Positions 26,176 through 34,892 of a DNA stretch of 64,000 bases are shown in pieces (the stretch's first letter is position 1; each line of letters starts with the position of its first letter). The DNA lies in the NCBI RefSeq assembly GCF_019969845.1, contig NZ_JAHXYR010000003.1, positions 310,001-374,000 of the forward strand, written 5' to 3'. Position numbers and translations under genes: made by a program. The notes beneath the pieces are model-generated. The model was not told where the DNA came from and did not search any database. It saw only the letters and a list, made by a program, of their open reading frames with translations. This DNA comes from Sphingobacterium sp. GVS05A (lineage in GTDB: Bacteria; Bacteroidota; Bacteroidia; Sphingobacteriales; Sphingobacteriaceae).

Positions 26176-27711
26176 TTATTTTTTATAAACGACCTGTAGA
26201 AGTTCGATCTCCTTGCCTTTACTTTTTGCGTTCTGTTCAAAGTCTTTAATGACTTCGATAACATCCTTGTCGATAAATTTACTGAATGTACCATCGATAC
26301 GGATCTTACTGACTGATTTTGGTAAACTATATAGTTTCTGCTGGATAGGAACCTTGTTCAAAAATGAAACTTCCTCTGCTAATGTGATGACAGCCTTATC
26401 CTCTTCGTTGTCCTTTTCAATATTATATTTAAAAGCATTTTTCATATTTGCTCTTAGAATATAAAATGTTGCCACAACGATTCCAATTCCAACACCCATT
26501 AATAAGTCGGTAAATACGATAGCAACAATAGTCACGAAAAACGGAATGAATTGATCCAGACCTTTTCGATACATTGAGGTAAATAAGCTTGGTTTAGCTA
26601 ATTTATACCCTGTATGTAACAGTATTGCGGCAAGACATGCTAGCGGAATCATATTTAACATTGTTGGAATAGCCAACATGGCAACGAGCAGCCAGATACC
26701 GTGTAAGATTGCAGACTGTCTGGTCTTTCCACCAGCATTGACATTGGCTGATGACCGTACGATAACTGATGTTAATGGCAGCCCACCCAAGAGTCCACTT
26801 GTCATATTACCGATCCCCTGAGCGACTAATTCGCGGTTGGTTGGTGTATTGCGTTTATATGGATCAATCTTGTCTACTGCTTCAATACTCAATAGGGTTT
26901 CCAAGCTAGCAATAATGGCAATAGTAAATGCCGCGATCCAAACATCTTTATTGACGATCTGGGTGAAGTCAGGTAATGTGAATAAACCTGTAAACTCTGC
27001 AAATGACCCTACAATTGGCACAAGTACAAATTGTTTATTGTGTAATTGAAAAAAGGAGCCATTAAAAAGATAAGCCAAAGCGACACCGACAATAACGACT
27101 ACCAGCGGAGCAGGCACTTTATTCAATTTAGGGATTGCTGGCCAAAAGATCAGAATGGCTAACGATAGGGCACAGATAATCAATGCACCAAAATTGATGG
27201 CGGAGGCAACGGTGTCAAAATATGCACCTATGCCGTGCCCATTGTCCAGCTCAAAAGCGTGTGTCTCGATCAATCCCAAGGCCAAAGGGATTTGTTTCAT
27301 GATAATCGTAATACCGATAGCAGCCAACATGCCGACGATAACTGCGGAAGGGAAATAATTTCCGATCATACCCGCTTTTAGAATACCGAGAACCACTTGT
27401 ACGACACCTGCGATGACAACCGCAAGGAGAAAGGTTTCATAGGCGCCTAGGCTCTGGATAGCCCCTAGAACAATAACTGTGAGGCCAGCAGCTGGCCCAC
27501 TGACACTGAGTGGTGATTTACTGATTGAAGCAACAACGATTCCACCAATTACACCAGTCAATAATCCTGCAAACAATGGCGCACCTGAGGCCATTGCAAT
27601 TCCCAAACATAATGGAAGTGCCACCAAAAACACCACAACACTAGCAGGGAAATCATATTTTAAGTCTCTTTTCGAAAGTTTCAGAAAAGCCGACGTACGA
27701 GTTCCAAACAT
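26176..27711 (-). CDS. SulP-family anion transporter with STAS domain
   Basis: 511 aa from the ATG at 27711 (MFGTRTSAFLKLSKRD); the longer frame upstream has no family character. Ten or more hydrophobic segments cover about residues 20-410; PLCLGIAMASGAPLFAGLLTG is the SulP signature region. The C-terminal STAS-like domain (about 425-511) contains KIRIDGTFSKFIDKDV. SulP proteins move sulfate, bicarbonate or other anions; the adjacent carbonic anhydrase favours bicarbonate (BicA-like), which remains inference. Confidence 0.9.
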   Translation of the reverse strand: MFGTRTSAFLKLSKRDLKYDFPASVVVFLVALPLCLGIAMASGAPLFAGLLTGVIGGIVVASISKSPLSVSGPAAGLTVIVLGAIQSLGAYETFLLAVVIAGVVQVVLGILKAGMIGNYFPSAVIVGMLAAIGITIIMKQIPLALGLIETHAFELDNGHGIGAYFDTVASAINFGALIICALSLAILIFWPAIPKLNKVPAPLVVVIVGVALAYLFNGSFFQLHNKQFVLVPIVGSFAEFTGLFTLPDFTQIVNKDVWIAAFTIAIIASLETLLSIEAVDKIDPYKRNTPTNRELVAQGIGNMTSGLLGGLPLTSVIVRSSANVNAGGKTRQSAILHGIWLLVAMLAIPTMLNMIPLACLAAILLHTGYKLAKPSLFTSMYRKGLDQFIPFFVTIVAIVFTDLLMGVGIGIVVATFYILRANMKNAFKYNIEKDNEEDKAVITLAEEVSFLNKVPIQQKLYSLPKSVSKIRIDGTFSKFIDKDVIEVIKDFEQNAKSKGKEIELLQVVYKK

Positions 27712-27895
27712 AAAATTTGTGTTTATCTGTATAATAAATCTTCCTGATGCCAACTGCGACAATAGCAATAGATACCAAATTGAAGGGTATTAAATGCCAA
27801 GAAGCATTGTACTTTCAGAAGAAATCAATAAGAAACCGCATACTGGGATTCAGCATGGGGACAATTTGAATACATCTCATAAAGGGATGCCTTTA

Positions 27896-28231
27896 TTAAC
27901 AGTTAGGAGGCGGCGTTGGAACCGTAGGATGGAAAGCTAAAATGCTTTTCTCGTTTTTAAGGTAATTCTTTTGTTTTCCTTGGTTCTCAACAATGATGGT
28001 CTCGAATACAATGGGTTCGTCTGTTTTTGTATTGAAAAATTTTGAGGCAGTTTCAAGCGTGTCAGTGCTTGCGCCATTATTGTTCTCGATTTCGATTTGT
28101 AAAACAATTTGTAAAATGGTATTCTGATCCAAGCTATTGGAAAAAATAGGCGATATAGAGATGGCCATCTTTGTGAAAAAGATGATCGCACATAAGAATG
28201 CTGCCACAAATCTAAATCTCTTATTTAACAT
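27896..28231 (-). CDS. Hypothetical small exported protein
   Basis: 111 aa. An N-terminal hydrophobic segment after MLNKRFRF (about residues 8-28) may be a signal peptide or anchor. The chain ends in a proline-rich tail PTVPTPPPNC with a final cysteine. No family is recognised. It lies alone upstream of the SulP gene on the same strand; an overlapping frame (27937-28209) is open too but lacks a plausible composition. Confidence 0.55.
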   Translation of the reverse strand: MLNKRFRFVAAFLCAIIFFTKMAISISPIFSNSLDQNTILQIVLQIEIENNNGASTDTLETASKFFNTKTDEPIVFETIIVENQGKQKNYLKNEKSILAFHPTVPTPPPNC

Positions 28232-28401
28232 TTTTTAGTACCTTTAATGGTATTGTTTTACATGGTAAAAATAGCAATTCTATGTTAATTTCAAATTAAA
28301 AGTGCATAAAAAATGAATTTTGGCACGAAATTGTGACGAAAAGATTATTTTTTGTAGAGTTTTCAATATCATTTATGAACTATAAATATTAAGCCTTTTC
28401 T

Positions 28402-29943
28402 ATGGCAAATAAAGAACAATTTATCGAGAAGGTTCAAGCTTCTTATAACCCCAAGGGGGCTTTTATATATTTGGGAGCGGGTATTTTGAATGGTGAAATT
28501 TTGGCGGATGCAAAGGTCAATCTAGCGCTGAAAATGATGAATCGCCACGGGCTTATTGCCGGTGCAACAGGGACAGGTAAAACTAGGACGCTACAATTGA
28601 TAGCCGAGCAATTATCAGATGCATCTGTACCGGTATTTATGCTGGATGTAAAAGGTGATCTATCTGGTCTTGCTGTACCGGGAGTGACAAATCAAGCGCT
28701 GTTGGATCGTGGAAATGCGGTAGGAGTGCCCTTCGAACCAGCGAGTTTTCCCGTTGAGCTCTATTCCCTGTCAGGGAACAAAGGAATTCCGATGCGCATT
28801 ACGATCGATGATTTTGGGCCTGTCTTGTTGGGGAGGATCCTGGAATTGAATGAAACACAGACTGGGGTTTTGGCAGCAATGTTTAAATACGCGCAAGATC
28901 ATCAGATGCCATTAATAGACTTTACAGATACCAAAAAGCTGCTAACCTATCTTTCTGACGGTCCCGGAAGCGAGGAAATCAAAAATGATTATGGTAAGAT
29001 CAGTTCCGCAAGCTCGGGAACGATCTTGCGGAAGATCGTCGCCCTGGAGCAACAGGGGTTAGCACATATCTTTGGAGAAAAGGAATTTGACATCAATGAC
29101 TTATTTCAGAAAGTCGACGGAAAGGGTATAATCAGTTTACTGAACATTTCCGATGTACAGGATCAACCAGTGCTCTATTCTACATTTTTGTTGAGTCTGC
29201 TCGCCCAGCTGTTTAAGAATATGCCCGAAGTGGGGGATTTGGATCAACCGAAATTGGTATTTTTCTTTGATGAGGCGCATCTTCTTTTTAACGGAGCTTC
29301 CAAAGCCTTTTTAACCCAGGTGGATCAGATTATCCGTCTTATCCGCTCCAAAGGAATCGGTGTGTTTTTCTGCACACAGTCTCCGACAGATGTTCCGGAA
29401 TCGGTATTGGCCCAATTGGGAAATAGGGTGCAACATGCTTTGCGGGCCTTTACACCGAATGATGCCGAAAACCTAAAAAAAACAGTGAAAACCTACCCTA
29501 AATCGGACTTTTATGAGATTGATCAGATTTTGACCTCTTTGGGTACAGGTCAGGCCTTAATTACGGTATTGAATGATAAGGGTATTCCTACCGAAGTGGT
29601 GGCAACCCATCTGGTACCAGCCCGTGCTGTAATGGGCCCCGCAGACGATGCGACAATCAATCAGATTATTAATCAATCGGACTTAAAGATAAAATATCAG
29701 GAAAGACAGGAAAATCGTTCTGCCGCTGAGATGATTGATGAGAAAATGCAGGTTGTAGAGCAGGAAGAACAGCGTGCAGCTGCGGAAAAAGAGGCCGCCA
29801 AAGCTGACCGACCGACATCCAGAAGACAGACGCCATTAGAAGCTGCGCAGCGTACTGCGACAACGACACTCGCAAGAGAAGGGGTCAAGCTTTTAGGGAA
29901 ATTGGCGAGCGGTCTATTGAACGCATTCTTAAAAAAGAAATAA
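28402..29943 (+). CDS. HerA-like DUF853 ATPase
   Basis: 513 aa. P-loop ATPase of the HerA/FtsK superfamily: Walker A GATGTGKTRTL (about 54-64), Walker B FFFDEAHLLF (Asp about 290), and CTQSPTDVPESVLAQLGNRVQHALRAFTP (in pieces), a DUF853 hallmark including the arginine-finger region. The C-terminus (about 425-480) is a Glu/Ala-rich coiled coil and ends with a hydrophobic, basic tail. Probably a DNA-translocating hexamer; no NurA nuclease partner is nearby. Confidence 0.9.
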   Translation: MANKEQFIEKVQASYNPKGAFIYLGAGILNGEILADAKVNLALKMMNRHGLIAGATGTGKTRTLQLIAEQLSDASVPVFMLDVKGDLSGLAVPGVTNQALLDRGNAVGVPFEPASFPVELYSLSGNKGIPMRITIDDFGPVLLGRILELNETQTGVLAAMFKYAQDHQMPLIDFTDTKKLLTYLSDGPGSEEIKNDYGKISSASSGTILRKIVALEQQGLAHIFGEKEFDINDLFQKVDGKGIISLLNISDVQDQPVLYSTFLLSLLAQLFKNMPEVGDLDQPKLVFFFDEAHLLFNGASKAFLTQVDQIIRLIRSKGIGVFFCTQSPTDVPESVLAQLGNRVQHALRAFTPNDAENLKKTVKTYPKSDFYEIDQILTSLGTGQALITVLNDKGIPTEVVATHLVPARAVMGPADDATINQIINQSDLKIKYQERQENRSAAEMIDEKMQVVEQEEQRAAAEKEAAKADRPTSRRQTPLEAAQRTATTTLAREGVKLLGKLASGLLNAFLKKK

Positions 29944-30009
29944 CACAAATTTATTGATGATTTTCGTTCCGATACACTATTTTTAGACAGTGATCAGCAC
30001 TCAGCTACA

Positions 30010-30041
30010 TTTGCTTTTAAGGGCAAATTTAGCTAAGTTTG
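30010..30041 (+). promoter_or_regulatory. Bacteroidota-type promoter of the nucleotidyltransferase gene
   Basis: TTTG, a 20-nt spacer and TAAGTTTG (30034-30041). Bases 30022-30041 match 1561-1580 except one position. Confidence 0.65.
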
Positions 30042-30077
30042 CGGACGAAACGAAAGTTCTATTAACGCAATTTAAAT

Positions 30078-30989
30078 ATGAGTAAACCAACCCTTTTGAT
30101 TTTGGCAGCAGGAATGGCTAGCCGGTATGGTTCTTTAAAACAAGTAGATGGTTTTGGCCCACACGGCGAGACAATTATTGACTATTCAATCTATGATGCC
30201 ATTCGTGCAGGATTTGGAAAAGTTGTATTCATTATTCGGGAAGAATTCCTGGAGAAAATGAAAGAAGTTTTTGATAAAAAATTGGAAGGTAAAATAGAAG
30301 TTGACTACGCTTTTCAAGATTTTGATTTAACGAAATTTGGCGTGAATCACGTCATTGAAAGAACGAAACCTTGGGGTACAGCACATGCTGTCATGAGTGC
30401 TAAGGATAAAGTAAATGAACCATTCTGCGTAATCAATGCAGATGATTTCTATGGTTCAGATTCTTTTGACAAAATGGCGAAGTTCTTAACCACTGAGGTG
30501 TCAGATCAACAAATGTCATTGATGGGCTTTCAGGTCGGTAATACAATGTCTGATTACGGCTATGTATCACGTGGTGTCTGTGAAGTTAGTCCAACAGGAC
30601 AAATGGACAGTGTCACAGAACGTACAAACATCTATTACAAAGGTGAGGGTGACGATCGCAAAATCGTTTATGAAGAAAACGGCGTTGAAAACGATTTAGA
30701 TCCAGAAACGCGTGTATCGATGAATTTTTGGGGCTTTACACCAAAAATCTTCGAAGTAGCACAAGCGATGTTTCCAGCTTTTGTTGAAGAAAACAAAGAG
30801 AATTTGAAAGCGGAATTCTTTATTCCTTCGGTTCCTGATTATATGGTCAAACATAAACTGGCGGATTTCAAAGTAATCCCGACATCATCGAAATGGTTTG
30901 GAGTAACCTATAAAGAAGATAAACCTATCGTTCAAGAATCAATTTCTAAATTGGTTGCCGATGGTGTATATCCTGAAAAGTTATTTTAA
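30078..30989 (+). CDS. Sugar-phosphate nucleotidyltransferase family protein
   Basis: 303 aa. The N-terminal nucleotidyltransferase signature LILAAGMASRYGSLKQVDGFG lies at about 7-27 (read as LILAAGMASRYGS and following GxG), and FCVINADDFYGSD (about 116-128) is the metal/nucleotide site. Members couple NTP to sugar-1-phosphates. No sugar pathway gene is adjacent, so substrate is open. It has its own promoter and terminator. Confidence 0.88.
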   Translation: MSKPTLLILAAGMASRYGSLKQVDGFGPHGETIIDYSIYDAIRAGFGKVVFIIREEFLEKMKEVFDKKLEGKIEVDYAFQDFDLTKFGVNHVIERTKPWGTAHAVMSAKDKVNEPFCVINADDFYGSDSFDKMAKFLTTEVSDQQMSLMGFQVGNTMSDYGYVSRGVCEVSPTGQMDSVTERTNIYYKGEGDDRKIVYEENGVENDLDPETRVSMNFWGFTPKIFEVAQAMFPAFVEENKENLKAEFFIPSVPDYMVKHKLADFKVIPTSSKWFGVTYKEDKPIVQESISKLVADGVYPEKLF

Positions 30990-31014
30990 GAGCTAAGAGA
31001 AATAGCTTATATTG

Positions 31015-31047
31015 AACCTGTATTGTCAACAATACAGGTTTTTTTGT
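31015..31047 (+). terminator. Intrinsic terminator
   Basis: AACCTGTATTG / CAATACAGGTT with loop TCAA and a T7 tail. Confidence 0.92.
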
Positions 31048-31157
31048 GCTTAACAGTGCTGTGGATGGGGGCTGTACTGTTTTAGGAGAAGGAGGTATTG
31101 GGAGAGCTAAGATTAAACCGATACATTAGATTATGATAGAAAAGCGAATTATTTTAA

Positions 31158-31835
31158 ATGAAAAAAATACTTAAGGTGTTAGGGTATATTGTTTTAGGAA
31201 TTATTGGGTTTTGCGTTTTATATATTGTTGGCGAGTATAGCCTGTCGCGACTCTCAGCATCATGTAAAGCGTCGTCCACAGATCAGACGATTCAGGTATT
31301 TGTCAAATCCAACGGTGTGCATACAGATATTGTTTTGCCGGTCATCGTGAAAGAGATGGATTGGTCCAACGTATTTCCTTATGCCAACACAGTTGGTAAA
31401 AAAAACGGTTATCAATATATGGGTATAGGCTGGGGGGACAAAGGCTTTTATTTGGATACACCGGAATGGAAAGATCTCAAGGCATCAACAGCTTTTGTGG
31501 CGGCCTTTGGATTGGGGCAGTCTGCAATACATGTGACCTACTATAATTCCATTCGAGAGAATGACTTATGTTTTGGGTATAAAATAAATGAGGAACAATA
31601 TCGCGCACTGGTAAAGTATATCTATGATTCTTTGGATTTGCGTGAAGGTAAACCTATATTGGTCGAGACGGATGCACAATACGATGATTCAGATGCCTTC
31701 TATGAAGCCAAAGGAGCTTATAGCATGTTCTATTCCTGTAATACGTGGACAAACAATGCTTTGAAGAAGGCAAATATGCCAGCAGGAGTCTGGGCGACCT
31801 TGGATAAAGGAATATTGAGCCATTATCGGAAATAG
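31158..31835 (+). CDS. TIGR02117/DUF2459 family protein
   Basis: 225 aa. One N-terminal membrane segment (about 7-27) and an exported domain. Family strings: FVKSNGVHTDIVLPV, IGWGDKGFYLDTPEWKDL and YSCNTWTNNALKKA near the end, suggesting a papain-like cysteine/histidine arrangement (H in GVHTD, C in SCNTW). Function is unknown; in other bacteria the gene has been noted with urease-linked or stress genes, which are absent here. Confidence 0.85.
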   Translation: MKKILKVLGYIVLGIIGFCVLYIVGEYSLSRLSASCKASSTDQTIQVFVKSNGVHTDIVLPVIVKEMDWSNVFPYANTVGKKNGYQYMGIGWGDKGFYLDTPEWKDLKASTAFVAAFGLGQSAIHVTYYNSIRENDLCFGYKINEEQYRALVKYIYDSLDLREGKPILVETDAQYDDSDAFYEAKGAYSMFYSCNTWTNNALKKANMPAGVWATLDKGILSHYRK

Positions 31836-31923
31836 CTGTGGCTTATTGAATTCTTTTGCGCATTATAGATAAACAGCTCTTTCGCTTTTCGAAGTGTTAA
31901 AAAGAGAAACAGTTCTTATAATA

Positions 31924-31957
31924 AAAAAGCTCCGGGTATACATACCCGGAGCTTTTT
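31924..31957. terminator. Bidirectional terminator between TIGR02117 gene and dnaK
   Basis: AAAAAGCTCCGGGTAT / ATACCCGGAGCTTTTT, near-perfect 15-bp stem with A/T tracts on both sides of convergent genes. Confidence 0.93.
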
Positions 31958-31975
31958 ATTTATCAGGAGGAGTGA

Positions 31976-33880
31976 TTATTTCACTTCTTCGTAATCTACG
32001 TCAGTTACGTCATCACCACCTTGGTTTCCACCTTGTGCTTGACCAGCATCTCCTTGGGGTTGTTGTGCACCACCTTGAGAAGCAGCGTACATTTCTTCAG
32101 AAGCAGCATTCCAAGCATTTTGTAATTCTTCAGAAGCCGAATCAATATCTGCGAAGTTTTTCGCTTCGTATGCAGCTTTTAATTTCGTTAAGCCAGCTTC
32201 AATAGGAGCTTTTTTATCTGCAGAAATTTTGTCACCATATTCTTTCAATTGTTTTTCAGTTGAGAAGATTAAGGCATCCGCTGCATTTACTTTGTCAGCT
32301 TCTTCTTTCATTTTTTTATCAGCATCAGCATTTGCTTCAGCTTCTTCTTTCATACGTTTGATTTCGTCATCAGATAAACCTGAAGATGCTTCAATACGGA
32401 TGTTTTGCTCTTTACCAGTTGCTTTATCTTTTGCTGATACTTTGATGATACCGTTGGCATCAATATCAAAAGTAACTTCAATTTGAGGCACACCACGAGG
32501 CGCTGGTGGAATATCGTTCAAATGGAAGCGGCCGATTGTACGGTTTTGGCTTGCCATTGGACGCTCACCTTGTAAGATGTGGATCTCTACTGATGGTTGA
32601 TTGTCAGAAGCAGTAGAGAATGTTTCCGATTTTTTAGTCGGAATAGTTGTATTCGCTTCAATCAATTTAGTCATTACACCACCCATTGTTTCAATACCCA
32701 ATGAAAGTGGAGTTACATCCAATAACAATACATCTTTTACTTCACCAGTTAATACACCACCTTGGATTGCAGCACCTAAAGCAACAACTTCGTCAGGGTT
32801 TACACCTTTAGAAGGCTCTTTTCCAAAGAATGCTTTTACTGCATCAACGATTGCAGGGATACGTGTAGAACCACCTACTAAGATAATTTCGTCGATATCT
32901 GATTTGCTGAAACCAGCGTTTTTCAATGCTGACTCACAAGGAGCAATTGTCCTCTTGATCAAGTCAGCTGCCAAAGCTTCAAATTTAGCACGTGATAATG
33001 AACGAACTAAGTGTTTTGGGCCAGTAGCGTCTGCTGTGATATATGGTAAGTTGATTTCAGTAGAAGTCGCACTTGATAATTCAATTTTAGCTTTTTCAGC
33101 AGCTTCTTTCAAACGTTGCAATGCCATTGGATCTTTTTTCAGATCAAAACCATTGTTTTCATTTTTAAATTCTTCATTCAACCAGTTGATGATCACGTTA
33201 TCGAAGTCATCACCACCTAAGTGAGTGTCACCGTCAGTAGATTTTACTTCAAATACACCATCACCTAATTCCAATACGGAAACGTCATGTGTACCACCAC
33301 CACAGTCAAACACAACGATTTTCATATCTTTGTGCGCTTTGTCCAAACCGTAAGCTAAAGCAGCAGCAGTCGGTTCGTTGATGATACGTTTAACAGATAA
33401 ACCAGCGATTTCACCAGCTTCTTTAGTTGCTTGACGTTGTGCGTCGTTGAAGTATGCAGGTACTGTGATGACAGCTTCAGTTACTTCTTGACCTAAAAAG
33501 TCTTCAGCAGTTTTCTTCATTTTTTGAAGAATCATTGCAGAGATTTCTTGTGGCGTATATTTACGGTCGTCGATTTCTACGCGTGGTGTATTGTTATCAC
33601 CTTTAACGATGTTATAAGGTACGTGTTCAGCTTCTTTTATTGCCTCATCATATGAAAGCCCCATAAAACGTTTAATAGAATAAATAGTTTTATGTGGATT
33701 AGTAATTGCTTGACGTTTAGCTGGGTCACCCACTTTACGCTCACCACCTTCTACGAAAGCTACAATGGAAGGAGTAGTACGTTTACCTTCGTTGTTCGTA
33801 ATTACTACAGGCTCGTTACCTTCCATTACGGCAACACATGAGTTTGTAGTACCTAAGTCAATTCCTATAATTTTAGACAT
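31976..33880 (-). CDS. dnaK: Chaperone DnaK (Hsp70)
   Basis: 634 aa. Starts [21 protein letters not shown], with the ATPase motifs [22 protein letters not shown] (in pieces) and [16 protein letters not shown]; the usual FDLGGGT reads FDCGGGT. The substrate domain contains [14 protein letters not shown]. The C-terminus is Gly/Gln-rich ending [10 protein letters not shown]. No dnaJ or grpE adjoins. A -24/-12-like element lies 49-64 nt upstream, and codon use is strongly biased. Confidence 0.98.
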   Translation of the reverse strand: MSKIIGIDLGTTNSCVAVMEGNEPVVITNNEGKRTTPSIVAFVEGGERKVGDPAKRQAITNPHKTIYSIKRFMGLSYDEAIKEAEHVPYNIVKGDNNTPRVEIDDRKYTPQEISAMILQKMKKTAEDFLGQEVTEAVITVPAYFNDAQRQATKEAGEIAGLSVKRIINEPTAAALAYGLDKAHKDMKIVVFDCGGGTHDVSVLELGDGVFEVKSTDGDTHLGGDDFDNVIINWLNEEFKNENNGFDLKKDPMALQRLKEAAEKAKIELSSATSTEINLPYITADATGPKHLVRSLSRAKFEALAADLIKRTIAPCESALKNAGFSKSDIDEIILVGGSTRIPAIVDAVKAFFGKEPSKGVNPDEVVALGAAIQGGVLTGEVKDVLLLDVTPLSLGIETMGGVMTKLIEANTTIPTKKSETFSTASDNQPSVEIHILQGERPMASQNRTIGRFHLNDIPPAPRGVPQIEVTFDIDANGIIKVSAKDKATGKEQNIRIEASSGLSDDEIKRMKEEAEANADADKKMKEEADKVNAADALIFSTEKQLKEYGDKISADKKAPIEAGLTKLKAAYEAKNFADIDSASEELQNAWNAASEEMYAASQGGAQQPQGDAGQAQGGNQGGDDVTDVDYEEVK

Positions 33881-33928
33881 ATCTTGTATTTTAATTTTTT
33901 TACTTAAATAAATTCTATCACTCTATTA

Positions 33929-33944
33929 TCAACCCTTATGCCAA
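33929..33944 (-). promoter_or_regulatory. -24/-12 (sigma-54-like) element upstream of dnaK
   Basis: Read on the minus strand: TTGGCATAAGGGTTGA, with GG and GA separated by exactly 10 nt as in sigma-54 promoters (TGGCAC-N5-TTGC); the last -12 base is A instead of C. Start site would be about 40 nt before the ATG. No TAnnTTTG element was found in the gap. Confidence 0.45.
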
Positions 33945-34013
33945 TCCGAAAGTTTTGTAAAAAAATCACTATTTGTCATCAATTTGTCGTTAGGTACTGC
34001 CAAACTGACATTT

Positions 34014-34892
34014 TCAATAGACAAGTTGCTCCAAGATCCTTTTTTTTGCTGACTCATTTTGACGATTGCGTGGCATATATCTGCCAAAGAGCGCTGTAAA
34101 TTCGTCCAGCTTCATCTGTTTTGATTTTTTGTCGCGCCAATCTGTGGGGACGAGATTATTGGTATAGGCGATATTTGTTGCCCAGTATTGGATATGCATC
34201 TCGGGTATGACCAGCCCCAATATCATACCCGGCAGACCATGGCTCAAAGCCGGTCCTGCTGACACTGGTATTTCTTCGGCATAATAAGCAATCAGGTAGA
34301 GAGAGTCCTTGGTCGCGCCATTCACCCTTCGGCAGTTTATGCCGGCGATATTGCGAAATTCCTCCGTAAAGCGCCAAGTGATACTGTCCAAGGTTTCAGA
34401 AAGCAAATATTTCTCATCGATATCGAGCTGGATATCGGCCTTTCCAGCTTTTAAATCCTGATAGAGCACTTTTCCATTTTTACTGGCTCCACCTCTGAGC
34501 ATACCACGCTGGTTCCCTCCACCTCGCGAACCACCTTGATTTCTACCACCTCGACCGCTTGCAGTGATACTGGGAGCACGCATTTTGCCTTCTCCATTCT
34601 GTTTTTCGGTACTTGTGCTTTCTTCAGGCATAAGAACGGTCGCGTTTTCATCAAAGTATAAGTTCAGTCGATCTGTATGCGAGTCCGGCATTTTATCTAG
34701 GTGTTCCATGAAGTCTATTCCCCGCCCCATCATTTTTGAGTTCATGTCATTGGACATTTGTCGCATGCGTGCTTTTGTATACGTCACCTTGTCAAAACTA
34801 ATGGTACCCCTATTACCAAAATAGGCGTATTGTGCCTGCAGAGATAATCCGGTTAGACAAAATATAATAATGGTCAAATATGTTCTAATCAT
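34014..34892 (-). CDS. GLPGLI family protein
   Basis: 292 aa. Signal peptide (about residues 1-20, cleaved before QYAYFG). The family motif appears as SHGLPGMILGLVIPE at about 222-236. A Gly/Arg-rich low-complexity stretch lies at about 108-135 (GGRNQGGSRGGGNQRGML), unusual for an exported protein. Function unknown. Its start overlaps the end of the upstream outer-membrane barrel gene by 8 nt, so translation is probably coupled; the pairing is common in Bacteroidota. Confidence 0.9.
   Translation of the reverse strand: MIRTYLTIIIFCLTGLSLQAQYAYFGNRGTISFDKVTYTKARMRQMSNDMNSKMMGRGIDFMEHLDKMPDSHTDRLNLYFDENATVLMPEESTSTEKQNGEGKMRAPSITASGRGGRNQGGSRGGGNQRGMLRGGASKNGKVLYQDLKAGKADIQLDIDEKYLLSETLDSITWRFTEEFRNIAGINCRRVNGATKDSLYLIAYYAEEIPVSAGPALSHGLPGMILGLVIPEMHIQYWATNIAYTNNLVPTDWRDKKSKQMKLDEFTALFGRYMPRNRQNESAKKRILEQLVY

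Noticed and set aside
27937..28209. 90-aa ORF overlapping the small exported protein gene on the same strand
   Set aside because: Basic, low-quality composition; the 111-aa frame has a signal-like N-terminus and a coherent tail.
28321..28335. TGGCACG followed by TTG before the HerA-like gene, resembling a sigma-54 promoter
   Set aside because: The GG-to-GT distance is one base short of the strict sigma-54 spacing, and the -12 GC is missing.
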